Positions 1 through 11,160 of a stretch of 64,000 nt of DNA are shown one piece after another. A program made the position numbers and the translations under genes. The stretch lies in contig CM065320.1 in assembly GCA_033032175.1 (NCBI GenBank), positions 15,271,413-15,335,412 of the forward strand. The letters are read 5' to 3'. Every line of letters begins with the position of its first letter. Position 1 is the stretch's first letter. This DNA is from Saturnia japonica. Lineage: Eukaryota > Arthropoda > Insecta > Lepidoptera > Saturniidae. Under the pieces are notes generated by a model. That model was not told the DNA's origin, did not search any database, and worked only from the letters and a program-made list of their open reading frames with translations.

Positions 1-2635
1 TTGCAAAGTGGGCGGCGCAGTGTAACAAATAAGTTTTTGAACCTATGGTATATTTGAATAAACCTGTGAAGTTTTTTGAACCTATGCAAGCTATCAGAAC
101 CAATTACTTTGAATGACACGTTATTTATTTATTTTTATTTCATTTTATTTTTCACAGATAAATTTCTTCACAAACTTTAATTAAAGGCGTTCTATTAAAC
201 CACTGCTAAGCCTATATATGTTTACGTTCCCATAGATGCTACGACGTGCGACTTTTATTGAATTTAAAAAAAATCTAAAATGGGAACTATGCTTTATATT
301 GCTTAAATTTCATTACTTTATGTATGTTTATAATCGTAAATCTGTAGTTATGTTTGTCACAAATCATGAATATGAATTTAAAAGCTTTTTGTCAGTTTGT
401 GTCTTATTTTTTTTTTCATCAAAAATGACTATCTATTTTTATGGAAATTTTTATACGAAAAAGTAATGTCATTCGTTCTATATGAATAAGAATGGTTAAT
501 ACTGGAACGTTTAGATATTGAATTGTTCTTCTTATCTAATTTAACCTTAAAAATTATGAATAATACGTGTAGAGATCATAAAATATCTGTACAAATAAAA
601 ATATGAGACTATGAAATGACCACGTAATAAATGTGTGCACAGTTTGTCTATGTTGTAGTTAACAACCAAAACTATCCAAAAGCCATTAGTAGCTAAATTA
701 GAGTAATTAAATAATACACAACAAAATATAACAGATCTATAATATACATTTCTAACAATTAAATTAAAGTTAATGCGAAATGCTATTTATGATGCATAAA
801 TCTTTGATTATATACATTTTTAGATTCGTTGTCCAGCGTGTCAGAGTAGTACTTTTCAAGGTATTGAAAAATAAATACTTGGCTCTGAATGGCTGTCAGT
901 ACATTTAGGGCACCTTAGAGTATAAACGTAATTGTGATATCGCAAATATAATGGTGTCTTGTATAACAAAATTTTGCATTAACTACTTCCATAAAAAAAA
1001 GATAACAGATTAGCCTTTTTTTTCAAACCTTTGATACATAAAATTACACTAGTAAGTATTGTGATTTCATATATACCTATAACGCAATTAAATTTATTTA
1101 TACAAATGGGCAGATCCATTAATTTTCAACGAAAGTGTGCGCACTGGAGTCAGCGATTTTGATGATGATTTCTTCCTCGAAAGTACACCTAAAAAGGAGA
1201 CTATCCTGAAAATTTGAGCCCGATATGTGCAAATCCGGCCGCTGGAGAATTTTTTGAATTTTTTAAGAAGTCGACTTTTCACTAATTTTCAAATATTTGT
1301 GTCTCAGCTTCTATATCACTTAAAGAGTCCTGCCCAGCGGTATTTTTCTCAATAAGACTTCTAATTTTATCAAAAAAAATAGGTATTAGGTCTAAACTTT
1401 ATAGGACTCAGCTAATAGCTTTCAACCAAACAAATGTTTTGGTTAAATTTTACCTTATTATAAAACACTACTATATGTACCATATTTGAAGTTGATAGTC
1501 GACCAGCAGTTAATATCTTTTACCGCGGTATATTTTAACGGAATCTACCCAGCTTTTGCTTAATTGCTCCGATTTTATAAAGTTATAGCTATTTAAATCC
1601 AATGAAATTTTAAAAATCCCTGTTTTTAAACAGCTATAACTTTTTCTCTGAACATTGATTTGTTTGAAACTTTCAGTAAAGTTACCTTATTGTGTCCCCA
1701 AGAAGCCCTGAAAATTTGAAGTGGGGAATCGAGTTTGTGTGTTTGAGTTATAAATTTTTTAATATTGTCAAAATTACGTTGTTGAAAACAATTTTGCTGA
1801 TAATTTCTTACATGTTGACATTGTAAGATATTAATTTGTTTTGTATAAAGAAGTAGCCGCTGTTAGGACTTATTTAAATAGCTTTTACAGTAGATATTTC
1901 CCGCTGAAAGACAACGTCTTATAAATTTTTTGCCACTAGTCATGGGAAGAGCTTATGCGACGGAATTGGAAGTACGATAAAAAAAAAATGATGTGAAATT
2001 GTATACGATCACCTACTGATCAGCAAGTGACAACACCATTTCAGTTTTACGAATATGTTTCCAGAGAAATGAAAAGCATAAGGTAAACATGAGTAAATAC
2101 ATAACTCATAATAATGCCCTATATTTTCAGAGCAATATGGATATCTTTGAACTAGGAAATCGAGCTTGTATTTGAGGTATAAATTTTTTTATATTGTCAA
2201 AATTGCATTGACCCTGATAAGGAACTCCTTAATAGTCAACACTTTAACACATAAAATAATGATTATTGAATTAAATGTAAATAATTTCAGGAACATTTCA
2301 ATAGTTATTGGAATTTTATATTCTAATGTTACGTAAAAGTACAAAGAAATATAAAGAAAATTACTATTGTAGAAAATTTGATTTTTTTTAAATTTATAAA
2401 TTCAGTTTAACTACTTTACAATCTTTTTCAAAAGAAATCACTCTTGTTTCTAAAGAATTGTCGTTGATAGGTGCAAAAGAATAGTTAATTCGAGTGTCCT
2501 TGATGGTTTTCGCAGATTCAAATCGTTTATTCAATTTTTTTTATGTTTTTAAATATCAGCATACCCATATTGCTCTGAAAAACATAAAAGAAACTGTAAG
2601 TGTGTGGTTTAGTACGATTAACTGACAGGATAATA
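1..2635. other. AT-rich intron or flank of the left gene
   Basis: No open frame with protein-like composition was found. The stretch around 1094-1282 and 1420-1790 is less AT-rich and looks like old repeat. A segment of about 65 bases at 1715-1784 recurs at 2146-2213 (shared 'aatcgag-ttgt-tttgag-tataaatttttt-atattgtcaaaatt'), showing internal duplication in an unrecognised element. A SLC36 second exon was looked for on the minus strand and not found. Confidence 0.4.
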
Positions 2636-2715
2636 TCTGCCGGACAACTGTTAGTCAGTGGGGCTCTTAAGGCTCCAGGGCGCTTACGGCTAACAGTGTA
2701 GTCAGATAAAAATAC
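2636..2715 (+). repeat. Dispersed repeat (family with 'aaggctaacagt-tagtcag')
   Basis: The block 'ctcttaaggctccagggcgcttacggctaacagtgtagtcag' is a diverged copy of 18775-18950. A copy in the opposite orientation is at 7608-7690 and shares 'cactgttagcctt' and 'ggggcgagcgc'. The family is not identified. Confidence 0.5.
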
Positions 2716-3319
2716 CACTCAAGGTTGTTAAAGTTATATCACAATATATTATAATAATTATCATCTACAATATAATTAATGTTTAACTATACATACTGTA
2801 TAGCTTGAAATTACGTAGATAAATATACTTTTTAAGTAATTGGCTAAATCGAAAGCGTGATAAGATCTTCACACTGCCTTAACGTAAAACCATTAAATAT
2901 GTGTTCGTAAGGTTTGTTTCAATGAATTGTTGATTAGTATCAGCTAATTAAGTCTCATAATGGGGCTAGGTGATGGTGACAGGAACTCCTCAAAAATTTA
3001 GATTTTAATTTTAAATAACGGTTTTTAGCCACTATGTTATTATCGCTGTCATGTTTTTATAGATCTTTATAGGTTAACAATCTATCGTTAACACTATAAT
3101 ATTATTATTTTTATGTTCATTTATAATCTTTTCAGCCGAAAGACGTCCAATGCTTGTAGACCTTTCAGCCAAACTCACATAGTAACGGTAAGCACACACG
3201 CTACATTCTAGCAGAGATTGCCCATGTGCCTACACATGTAGACCGTATAAAAATTAAAAAAAGAAAACAAAAGTACACCAGGCATAAAAACTGAAATTGT
3301 AATAAACCTCCGACACAAG

Positions 3320-3690
3320 TAACCTATTCATTGAGGTCGTTCCAATGAGCCCAAACACGATATCTCTGCTGTAAGTTGGCGAGGATTTAGATATTCCCTA
3401 AAGATTTCAGATGGAGCTGGATACGAAATTTTGACTCAATCAGTCCTGTTAAAGATGTCTTATCTCATATCTATTTTTAACTACAAAAGAGCTGATAATC
3501 TTCAAAGGACTGAAGCGATTTTCTTGAATTGTAGCTAAGAACACTCTCGATTAAGTCAACTTTCAAGCGAAATAAACTACATTAAAATTGGTTCAGCCGT
3601 TTGTGAGCTACGATGCCACAGACAGACACACAGATATATAGATACACACGTCAAAAGTATAAAGTCCCTCTTTTTCAGTCAGGGGGTTAA
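3320..3690 (+). repeat. Degenerate lepidopteran transposon tail
   Basis: It contains the series 'ggttcagccgtttgtgagctacgatgccacagacagacacacag' followed by 'gtcagggggttaaaa'. From general knowledge this resembles the 3' part of a common moth and butterfly interspersed element. There is no coding frame. The distance to the first coding exon at 3840 is only about 150 bases, so it sits inside the following intron. Confidence 0.45.
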
Positions 3691-3839
3691 AAACAGTCGA
3701 AGTGAATGTACAACAATGCAACCCTAGGATAGCAAAGTTGTGCCGCAAATATGTTATCATTCTAAAGGACGATGCGGTATCTAGACATTTATATAATCAA
3801 ATAAGACACAAATATAAAACAAAATAATTTTGAACTCAC

Positions 3840-3899
3840 GTGGACGTAAATTCGTCTATTTTATCTTCATTTTTCTTATTTTTAGCCATTTTGATATGT
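3840..3899 (-). CDS. First coding exon of an SLC36/pathetic-like amino acid transporter (left gene)
   Basis: Read on the minus strand, a polypyrimidine tract ending GTTTCAG is followed by ACATATCAAAATGG, a good start context, with the ATG at 3889-3887. The exon encodes MAKNKKNEDKIDEFTS plus two bases of the next codon, then a consensus donor GTGAGT. Length, charge pattern, final Ser-Thr and splice phase match the exon at 59900-59959, whose gene has a recognisable SLC36 N-terminus in its second exon. The charged segment would be the cytosolic N-terminal tail before the first membrane helix. No second exon with a YxPxxHR motif was found leftward, so the rest lies beyond the window. SLC36/PAT proteins move small amino acids with protons across plasma or lysosomal membranes. 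That assignment rests on similarity to the right-hand gene, since this exon is too short to classify alone. Confidence 0.6.
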
Positions 3900-3907
3900 C
3901 TGAAACA

Positions 3908-4350
3908 AAAAATAAATAATATTATTTGTTTTGGCGTACCTTGGGGATTTGTGAGCACGTGGTTTGTAGATAAGTGAGCTAGTGGTGTGAACTGGTTAAT
4001 TTCAATATTATGTTGTACTATTGTTGTCGTTGACGAGGAAGTCATGAAAGAAGTGTGCCGGTCTGAATTGGATTGGAAAGTGGCGACGTTAACTAGTGCT
4101 CCTTGGTTGGACTTTACACATCCACTTTACACACAAATTCACTATACCTACACAACTTTACATGGTCTACGGGAATTGTGGCCTGGAAACCGCCAAGCTG
4201 TTTGAGGTTGGAAAAGTTTGCTGTGTATCAGTTTTCACTGGAAGTAGCCAAGACTCGCGAAGAGATTATTTTTTAAGGGCCCAACACCAAGTTCGCATAT
4301 GCTATTCGTGTCTATCTCGAAAACATAAGAAAAACAGTAGGTATGCTTGT
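3908..4350 (-). promoter_or_regulatory. Possible promoter/5' leader region of the left SLC36-like gene
   Basis: Directly upstream (minus strand) of the first coding exon is a stretch of about 400 bases that is less AT-rich than its surroundings. The reading frame of the coding exon stays open upstream to another ATG at 4045, which would add about 50 residues, but these do not resemble the right-hand gene. I therefore prefer the ATG at 3889. A CCAAG/GTACGC junction at about 3947 could be a donor, but the intron would be only 40 bases, shorter than is usual. A weak TATA-like TTAAAAAATAA lies near 4270. Nothing proves transcription; the block could also be an unrecognised repeat. Confidence 0.25.
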
Positions 4351-4656
4351 TTGCCATCATAGTGTTATAAAAAAAGTAAATTTTATTTTTGTTTTTTCCA
4401 TTTATTATCTAGAAATTTTTTCTAAACTAAACTACTACTATTGTTACTAAGGTTCACAAATCATATTCCATTTTTGCTCGACGGCTATGTTGTAATTAAG
4501 AACAAGTATTTCCCTAATAATTTCATAGATGAGTAATACCTTTTCCAGGTTAATGTGAATATACTCGTAGTTTTATTCTCTAGGAAACGTCTGCGGGGCG
4601 GGGGCTGGTAGTTAGACTGAATTCTTGTTACAGTAATTCTTTGTTTTTATTTATTA

Positions 4657-5389
4657 TTAGCGACCCGCCTCAGCTTTGCACGGGTGCAATTTACAAGGTA
4701 GTGTATTTTATATTTAAATAGCATGATTTAGAGTTTATTGCTTTAGTATCGTTATTTCATAACTTTACTCTGCCGAAAAGTGTGCTTAGCTCGCAACGTG
4801 CAATTCGTCATAGGTGCGGAATGCCACACTTCCGTTTTGCTGCGAGTGATTTCTTTGGTTGCGGTAATTTGGAATTCGTGATATCTTCTACGCCATTCAT
4901 TTAAATGTTATGATGTTAAGGAATATTTTAATCTACATTATATGCCCCAGTTATATAACTTATTTTTGGACAAAGATTAACATCGAATTGGAGGAACTAG
5001 CTTCGCAAATAATATAATATTTTTAATTATTATGTTGAAGATAAAAACGTTTACTGTGAGTCAACCTTACAAGATAAACATACGCCATCGTAGACTTTTT
5101 TTTCGTTTATTTAATTGAACTACAATTAATTAGTATATAATTTTGAAGTATCTCTTAAAGTTTAGCCATTGTAAGCCATATAAGCTCCCAAACAGCGACT
5201 CATTGACAACTTGATTTCATAACATTGGATTTTCTCTATTGTATAAATACTTAATTGGAATTGTATACCTCTACAAACCTTATTAAAAAAAACCTCTCAT
5301 AACAATAAATGTCCGTTGCATGGTTTAGAAGAAGTAAGTTGACAAACAGACAGACGCGGATAGCGACTTTCTTTTATACTATATATTGA
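4657..5389 (-). mobile_element. Non-autonomous Helitron with both ends
   Basis: On the minus strand the element starts TCAATATATAGTATAAAAG (5' TC at 5389) and ends ...GGCGGGTCGCTAA (CTAA at 4660-4657). The flanks are A before TC and T after CTAA, which matches Helitron insertion between A and T. Just before the end is ACCCG-12 nt-CGGGT, a perfect 5-bp stem, as expected for the subterminal hairpin of Helitrons. It encodes no protein and is about 733 bp long. The 62735-62764 end has the same hairpin motif, so both belong to one family. There is no target duplication and none is expected. Confidence 0.7.
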
Positions 5390-5394
5390 TAATA

Positions 5395-5540
5395 CTAGCT
5401 GGCCGGAATTACATTGTTTTGTCCTTTACAGTAGTCAATGTATCTATCATAGTGCCATCTAATCCGATTTTTTTTCTGAAAACTTTCTCAAGACCTTACA
5501 AACAAAATAAATCATAACGTATACATTAATTGTTATTTAT
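5395..5540 (-). repeat. Possible second Helitron-like 3' end abutting the first
   Basis: Reading on the minus strand, a sequence ends '...ccggccagCTAG' immediately before a T at 5394, six bases outside the 5' end of the Helitron at 4657-5389. The internal 'acattgttttgtc' also fits a common lepidopteran repeat. No 5' end was located. Confidence 0.35.
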
Positions 5541-5763
5541 TTATTGTGAGTTACGCTCTTAAATTCTTAAAAAAAAAAACCATACAATTTTTGAATTTTA
5601 CTTTCCCAAGCCTCATTCAAACTATTTCTAAAAAAAATAAAAAAAATAGCTGAATCGTTTTCAAGTGTCAAGAATCAAGTGATTCACTTACCAATGAACA
5701 GCGTTTCATTTTTATTTGCTTAAATAAACGAAACTTTTTAAGATATACTTTCTAAATTTGAGT

Positions 5764-6005
5764 TATTTATTAGCTTAGTGGTCGTAAGCGCGATTGCTCT
5801 GGTCGAGGTCCTGGTTTCGATTCCCAGCTAGATCAAAGTGTTATTGGTGTTTTCTATGAAATTCTCAATATCGGCTCGGAGTTTGGCTTTGTGACCGATT
5901 AATGCCCCCTATTACATGGGATTTAAAGCATACCTATCCGGCGAAGATTAGTATACCTCTGCCTAACCCTTCAGGGAATACAGGCGTGATTGTATGTTAT
6001 GTTAT
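5764..6005 (+). repeat. tRNA-derived SINE, copy 1
   Basis: It has an A-box-like TAGCTTAGTGG (5771-5781) and a B-box-like GGTTTCGATTCC (about 5813-5824), the internal RNA polymerase III promoter of a tRNA-derived SINE. The body runs through 'ggctcggagtttggcttt' and 'ctctgcctaaccct', and the 3' end is the short repeat TATGTTATGTTAT. Two further copies in the window (6575-6840, 11161-11429) have the same order and the same ends, which fixes the length at about 250-270 bp. An extra T inside the B box suggests this copy is inactive. Confidence 0.75.
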
Positions 6006-6185
6006 ACCATAAAACTCAATTATTTATAATATAAAACTCAACGACTCTCTGGCTGTCTGTCCGTTTATGTTCTTTTTACGCGAAACACCACTTATCCGAA
6101 TTACACGTCTCTTTTTAAAATTCATAGCTATGGTAACTGGCCAGGTAGGATATATTTTATTATATACTAACATACAAAATAAATA

Positions 6186-6522
6186 GTGACGAGAATGGTG
6201 AATCAATCCGGAAAAAAGACGCTTTTCGGGTTCTTAGTTGGCGTAAGCGATAACATCAAATTAATGTACTACAGAATTGTAAACCTTAAAAAGACCGAAA
6301 AAAAGTCACAGACAGCATACGTCTATTTTCTAAGGATCACCAACAATAAGCATTTTTTTTTATTTAAATCACCCAGCGGGTGACCGTCTTTTTTGTTGAT
6401 CTGACTATCATATACAAAAAGAATTTTCCGAATCCGACTAGTACTTCCAGAGATTAGCGTGTTTAAATAAACAACCAAAAAACTTTTCCGCTTTATTATA
6501 TTATAATACATTAGTATACAAA
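6186..6522. repeat. Helitron-like fragments
   Basis: 6190-6340 shares 'atcaaattaatgtac' and 'ttaaaaagaccga-aaaaaagtcac' with the element at 41053-41493. Right after it, 6380-6522 read on the minus strand starts 'ctaatgtattataatataataaagcggaaaag' and continues 'ttaaacacgctaatctctgg', the typical 5' part of lepidopteran Helitrons (compare 47351 leftward). Neither piece is complete. Confidence 0.45.
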
Positions 6523-6574
6523 GTATACATAATGGATATAATATAGATAGCCACAATTGAGGGAAATAAACGAG

Positions 6575-6840
6575 ACATAACATAATATACCATCACGACT
6601 GTTTCCCCGAGGGGTAGGCAGAGGTGTACTAATGTACACACTCAGTTCGCCGAGTATGTTTTTTAAGTCCTATGTAATAGCGGATGATCTTATTGCCATT
6701 AATCGGGCACAAAGCCAAACTCCGAGCTGCTACTGAGAATTTTCATAGTAAAGCCCAATAACACTTTGCTCGACCTGGAAATCGAACCCAGGACCTCGAT
6801 TATAGCAGTCGCACTTACGACCACTAGGCTAATGAGGCAG
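6575..6840 (-). repeat. tRNA-derived SINE, copy 2
   Basis: Minus-strand copy of the same SINE. It starts CTGCCTCATTAGCC, with a perfect-looking A box TAGCCTAGTGG (6831-6821), a B box GGGTTCGATTTCC (6789-6777) and a tail ending ATTATGTTATGT. This copy keeps both box motifs better than copies 1 and 3, so it is the best guide to the family consensus. Confidence 0.8.
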
Positions 6841-6844
6841 TAAA

Positions 6845-8080
6845 CGAAAGGGGGCACATAATAAAAAAATATATTCTAAATAAATCTACATGTAAGCAAA
6901 TCTCTACACATTGGTCTATACGAGTAAAATCGATGCTTACACCAGTAAAAAGCAGTGACATAAGACAGAGTTACAATAACTTACAAAATTGAGTGTTGTT
7001 TTTTTTGTTCTCAAAATACATTTACGTGTATATCTTATTAAATTATATTAACATATTCACAACTTTATAACAAAAACTTTTCCACTGATATCATTAATTT
7101 AATTGACACGACTAGTTGTATCAAGATTTTCCTCGAAACTGAAATATTTATCATTTATTTTTCTTAGTAACGATATCAAAACAAAAGATGATAAACAATT
7201 TATTAGGTACATCGAACGTAGCAGAATTTGATATGTTCTGTCCTGTTAGATCGCGATGCTGTTTGTAGATCTTTTGAAATTGGTGCTTTATGGTGTTTAT
7301 CTTTAGTATTTCACAATTTCATGATTACTATCTGATAGTTTGTGAAGCCTGTTGTGAGATATTCAAAGAATTTCTTCACATCCCTATATACTCGCTAATA
7401 TTGATATCAAATCTTAAAAATAAAAGATAAACCCGATAGAGTTTCTTACCAGTCTCCATTTACTCATTGAAATGACTGTGGGCAATAAAACTTATACAAG
7501 GTATAAAAAGCATTTCTAGGTAACTACTGCTTTGAGCGGAGCAAATGAAACGTCGAATGTCTGGTTGCATGTGATTATTTAAATGAGGCAGATAGCAAAC
7601 GACTGTCGGTTTTTTTTTTCAAACTGAGTACACTGTTAGCCTTGAAATGCTTTGACAGCTTTACCAGGTTTGGGGGCGAGCGCGGAAACATACATAAACT
7701 CCTAAATATTAAATAAGACCCCAGAAACTCATACCAACTAACCAATGAGGTGTAAACATTTAGACTGCGATCACCATTTGTATATAATTTAGGCAACGAA
7801 GCAGATATATTTTGAAATATGTCTTTTAATTAAAAAAAAATGGGTCGAAATTACAATATCAAATTTGTGGTTGTTCTACAAGAATTTTCAATTAGCAGAC
7901 CCGTGGAAATATTCCTCTCATTATATCGTTCTAAGTACACGTTCATTAAAGTTTGCAAACAAACTAAATACCTGTTTTGTTAGTTATATAGAATAACAGA
8001 TGGCGCCACCTACATGTTAGTTGAATATATTTTCATTGGAGAGAAAGGGCAAGAGAGGTAGAGCTCAGAGAAATTTCTTT
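6845..8080. other. AT-rich sequence, no gene seen
   Basis: Nothing protein-like was found. 7608-7690 is an inverted copy of the repeat at 18775-18950. The remaining sequence is unremarkable. Confidence 0.4.
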
Positions 8081-8084
8081 AGAG

Positions 8085-8235
8085 ATTTCACTCTACTTAG
8101 GCAGTCCGAATGATGGAGTACCTCCAAATACAGACTATCGCAGCCAAATAACCTTGTGGTATGTTCCTGCAGCATGTAGGGTTTCCAGAGCTCCTTGTGG
8201 TATATTCTTAAATTAGTAGTTGGAGGCGACGAGCA
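8085..8235 (+). repeat. Dispersed repeat ('agccaaataacc ... agggtttccagagctc')
   Basis: Shares 'tttcactctacttaggcagt', 'cgcagccaaataacc' and 'gtagggtttccagagctc' with 18405-18590. The reverse complement at 58075-58250 carries 'aggttatttggctgcgatct'. A short diverged piece is near 14730-14800. The family is unknown and noncoding. Confidence 0.55.
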
Positions 8236-8559
8236 ATGAAACTCACTTAATCGAGAATAAGAAAATTATTTTATGTATTGTTTAACCCCATTTACTCGCA
8301 TACTCACATGAACACATATAAATCATTCTTTCATCCCTGTTTTAAAAATAATAATTAGAAGCATTAAATAGTAAAATTATTTTTTTTCTTAAACCCGTAT
8401 TTATAATATAACAATATGTACTGCAAACTTAATCATAATAATTATTTCTAAATATAATCATAATTTAAACAAAAAAAAAACTTACTTAATTATCAAAGGT
8501 TTTTTTTTTTTTAAATAAAATAGACAAGAAAGACACAACAACAAAAAATAAAACCAACT

Positions 8560-8720
8560 TCAATGATTTTGAGGTGTACTCTGGTATATCTTCGAAGTCG
8601 AAGGTCCAATGCCAGTGAAATTCAAATAGGACCACCCTTGAGGTACCCAACAAAAAAAGAATCATCCAAATCTGTTCAGAAACAAAGGAGTTATTAATAT
8701 GTAGATATAGGGAACTGACA
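8560..8720 (+). repeat. Old interspersed repeat fragment
   Basis: Contains 'aaaccaacttcaatgatttt' and 'ggaccacccttgaggtaccc ... atccaaatctgttcag-aac', phrases I associate with the 3' tails of common lepidopteran elements. It lies just outside the Gypsy integrase relic and is not obviously part of it. Confidence 0.35.
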
Positions 8721-8806
8721 AGTGCTAATTACATTCGAAAATGTATCTAACAGGCGAGCCATTTTAACCGTAACCGATTGAAAATTTTGTGATTTACTTG
8801 ATGTCG

Positions 8807-9570
8807 CTAATAGTGTTTGAGTATTTTTCTTTTTGTTGCAATCGAAAAGCTGCTGCGATGATAATATAGATGGCGGTGTAATGTGGTTCGGAATATTGTG
8901 GCCACTAAATGCGCTATATCATCTAAAATAAAAGTTTCGTCACATTTAATTTGATCAATGTATTTCTTACAAATGCTAGCACCATACTTTACTAAATATT
9001 TTACTGGGCCTTTATGATATTTAATAATAACTGTTTCTCTCCTGCTTTTATTATTTTTAAAGATTTTAATAAATAACTTTATCTCCTGTGGCAAAACTTC
9101 CATTCGAACAATTATTATTTTAATACTGATCTCATCAATACTGATTCGTAATAGATCTAGCGAGGTTCGTACAACTTGGTCCACTAATAAATTAATTGGT
9201 GTTTTATCAGTAACGTTATGTACTGTAGATCTTTAAGCCTGCAAAAATACATGTAAAGCCTCATCTAAATCCGTGTTTTCATGTTTCGCTTTCTTTAAAC
9301 AATTTTTAATTAATCTAATAGCATTTTCGGTGTAGTCCACTGCTACTAGGTTAATATAGTGTTACTGTAATATGATTATTATAAAAAAAAAAATTCGTAA
9401 CCATTAGTCGTTGTCAGATACCAGCTCCTGAAAACCAAAGTTTGCAAATAATTGACACAATTTACTGATTGCGGATTTTGTCGATGAACTATGTACTCGA
9501 AAAGCGTATATCCACTTCGAATGTGCATAATTCACAACTGAATAGTAAAATATTGTTACTAAGTAATGAG
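8807..9570 (-). pseudogene. Ty3/Gypsy retrotransposon integrase relic
   Basis: On the minus strand, about 9560-9420 reads FYYSVVNYAHSKWIYAFRV and then ...FANFGFQELVSDND, matching the Gypsy integrase core 'lvvDayskWiev ... LFarfGlPe.lvSDNG'. The second catalytic Asp (SDN) is kept, but the first position is Asn. After a degraded stretch, about 9340-9130 reads NAIRLIKNCLKKAKHENTD, then FLQA-stop-RST-H, then TPINLLVDQVVRTSLDLLR, matching the family's 'ERaVRliK..L', 'FL..YRnTpH.tTg.sPa.Ll.gR.lRtrLDLL'. The frame then stays open to 8807 without a recognisable domain. Stops follow SDND and FLQA, and the stretch between carries no Gypsy motifs. No reverse transcriptase or LTR was seen nearby, so this is an isolated fragment. 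Confidence 0.65.
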
Positions 9571-9991
9571 AAAAATTCAACATGACATTGATACCACGGT
9601 TCTTGTGGTCATAACCGCGGCTGGTGTATAGACGCTGACCGTGGTCGGCGGCGCGGGTCGCTCACGCGCACCATCTCGCTTGCTCGACACACGAGTTAGA
9701 TGTTTGCGTGTATGCCTGGCCAATAAACGTAATTATGCGCTAAGTACTCGCACTTGACTGCAACCTTGTATGTTTCGTATAAATGCTCCAAAATAATAAT
9801 TTGTAAGGAAAGAGAGACAACCACTCGGTGTCCAAATAAAGTGCAGCTTTGTTTAAAATACTTAAACTATGCTTTAATTATATCATGATAGGGTCTTAAT
9901 TCTTCCGACCTTTAATATTTACTGCCAATTAGTTTTAATATTTTTTATTACCTCTTGAAATAACGTATCTGAGGATGCGTGTTTAACTATA

Positions 9992-10332
9992 CTAGCGGTC
10001 GCCCAATGATCGAAATTCGACCAGCGACTTTTTAATCATAGGCTATTTTCTGTTTCACATTTGCAGTATGAACCTAAACAATGAATATCATAATATCTTC
10101 TCTGTCACTTTTCGTTGAGTGACAATGTCAATATTTTGGGGGTCTAAGTTCAATGGCACTGTTCGGTTTAGAATTCGCAGTATATATTTAATTTAATATT
10201 TTAGTAACAGATATTATAGATAAACTTTAGCTTTTTGCACTCCTTCTCCATATAAACTTTAACCATGTCAAATCTCATAGTCTTCCGAGCACGCAATACG
10301 CTTAAATAGTGGTAGAAAGTTTTTGTTTCGCG
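9992..10332 (-). repeat. Helitron-like repeat family R4, copy 1
   Basis: On the minus strand it runs from 'cgcgaaacaaaaactttctacc' through 'gattggac-tggttaaagtttatatgg'-type sequence to 'tcattgggcgaccgCTAG' followed by T. Two plus-strand copies lie at 45958-46290 and 51600-51917. The CTAG/T end of this copy suggests a Helitron-type 3' end; in the other copies it has decayed. No protein is encoded. Confidence 0.55.
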
Positions 10333-10899
10333 TTTTTTTTTTCATCTATCCTTAATGTTAAAGTGAAGGGCGCTATCCAAAAACAGAGCCGCTGATGGCT
10401 TTTACAGCTACTTACTTCCACGTACTTACTTCCACGACTGCTTTCTGTCACTTTAATCGCTCAGATCCGAGATAAACTGTCGGCTTCGCAGTTATGTTCT
10501 GCTGATAACATCGAACACCGGGAATTTTATTTTAAATGCCTTTATCCAATTCCGGGCAAATAACGACGGACTACATTTATTGTTACTAACAACAAGTGAC
10601 AACCCCTTTATAATTTGACCATTTATTTCAAGACAACTTAATATTTGACTCCTACGTTTTTCTTTATACCCACCATACATTATTAGGTTACATGAACTAT
10701 GTATAAACTAATTGATTATTGTTAATTCTAACATTTACCATCCAGCGATCGTCGCTCGACTCGCTGCCTTCCTCGTCTAGTTGATATATCTGTTTACTAC
10801 CGTGTTCTAAATTCTCTGAACTCCTTGAGCGGCATTTTCGCCAGACTCGTCACAAGCACTGCTAAACATGCTACGCTACCGAAAATCACCATTTAAAAA

Positions 10900-11100
10900 A
10901 AAAATAGTACGGCATATTGACTGTACTGCCCCTGATGGTAAGTCCAGTACAAACTTAATACAACGGTGACCACCGAGAGATCGTAATCCATGGACGGTCG
11001 CCACTGTTATGACGGCCTGCATACACATCAAGAAGGAGGGAACACACTGGCCACGAGAAGGTTCCATAGCTTCACGGTACGACAAAGATAAGTCATAGAG
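10900..11100 (+). repeat. Dispersed repeat family R7 ('caccgagagatcg')
   Basis: Characteristic series 'caacggtgaccaccgagag', 'atccatggacggtcgccact', 'acggcctgcat', then 'ttccatagcttcacggtacg' and 'acataga'. Related copies are at 39895-40100, 44870-45010, 45535-45680, 58785-58930 (minus) and 63195-63470. It is a common noncoding interspersed repeat whose class I cannot name. Confidence 0.6.
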
Positions 11101-11160
11101 AACTCTTTACTTAGTAAAAAAAAATTGAATTGCCATCAACAGGTTGCATTTCTGATAAAA

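Noticed and set aside
2125..2581. 17-bp exact inverted repeat ('ttttcagagcaatatgg' at 2125-2141 and inverted at 2565-2581) as transposon ends
   Set aside because: Similarity stops right outside the 17 bases. In AT-rich DNA of this length one such match by chance is not surprising.
3836..4045. N-terminally extended 69-residue start for the left transporter exon
   Set aside because: The extra 52 residues have no counterpart in the right-hand gene, whose ATG lies at the matching place, and a good 3' splice site falls between them and the ATG at 3889.
8807..9184. 125-codon minus-strand ORF as an orphan gene
   Set aside because: Its N-terminal part is the Gypsy integrase block TSLDLLR, and the same element continues upstream in other frames, so it is a transposon relic.
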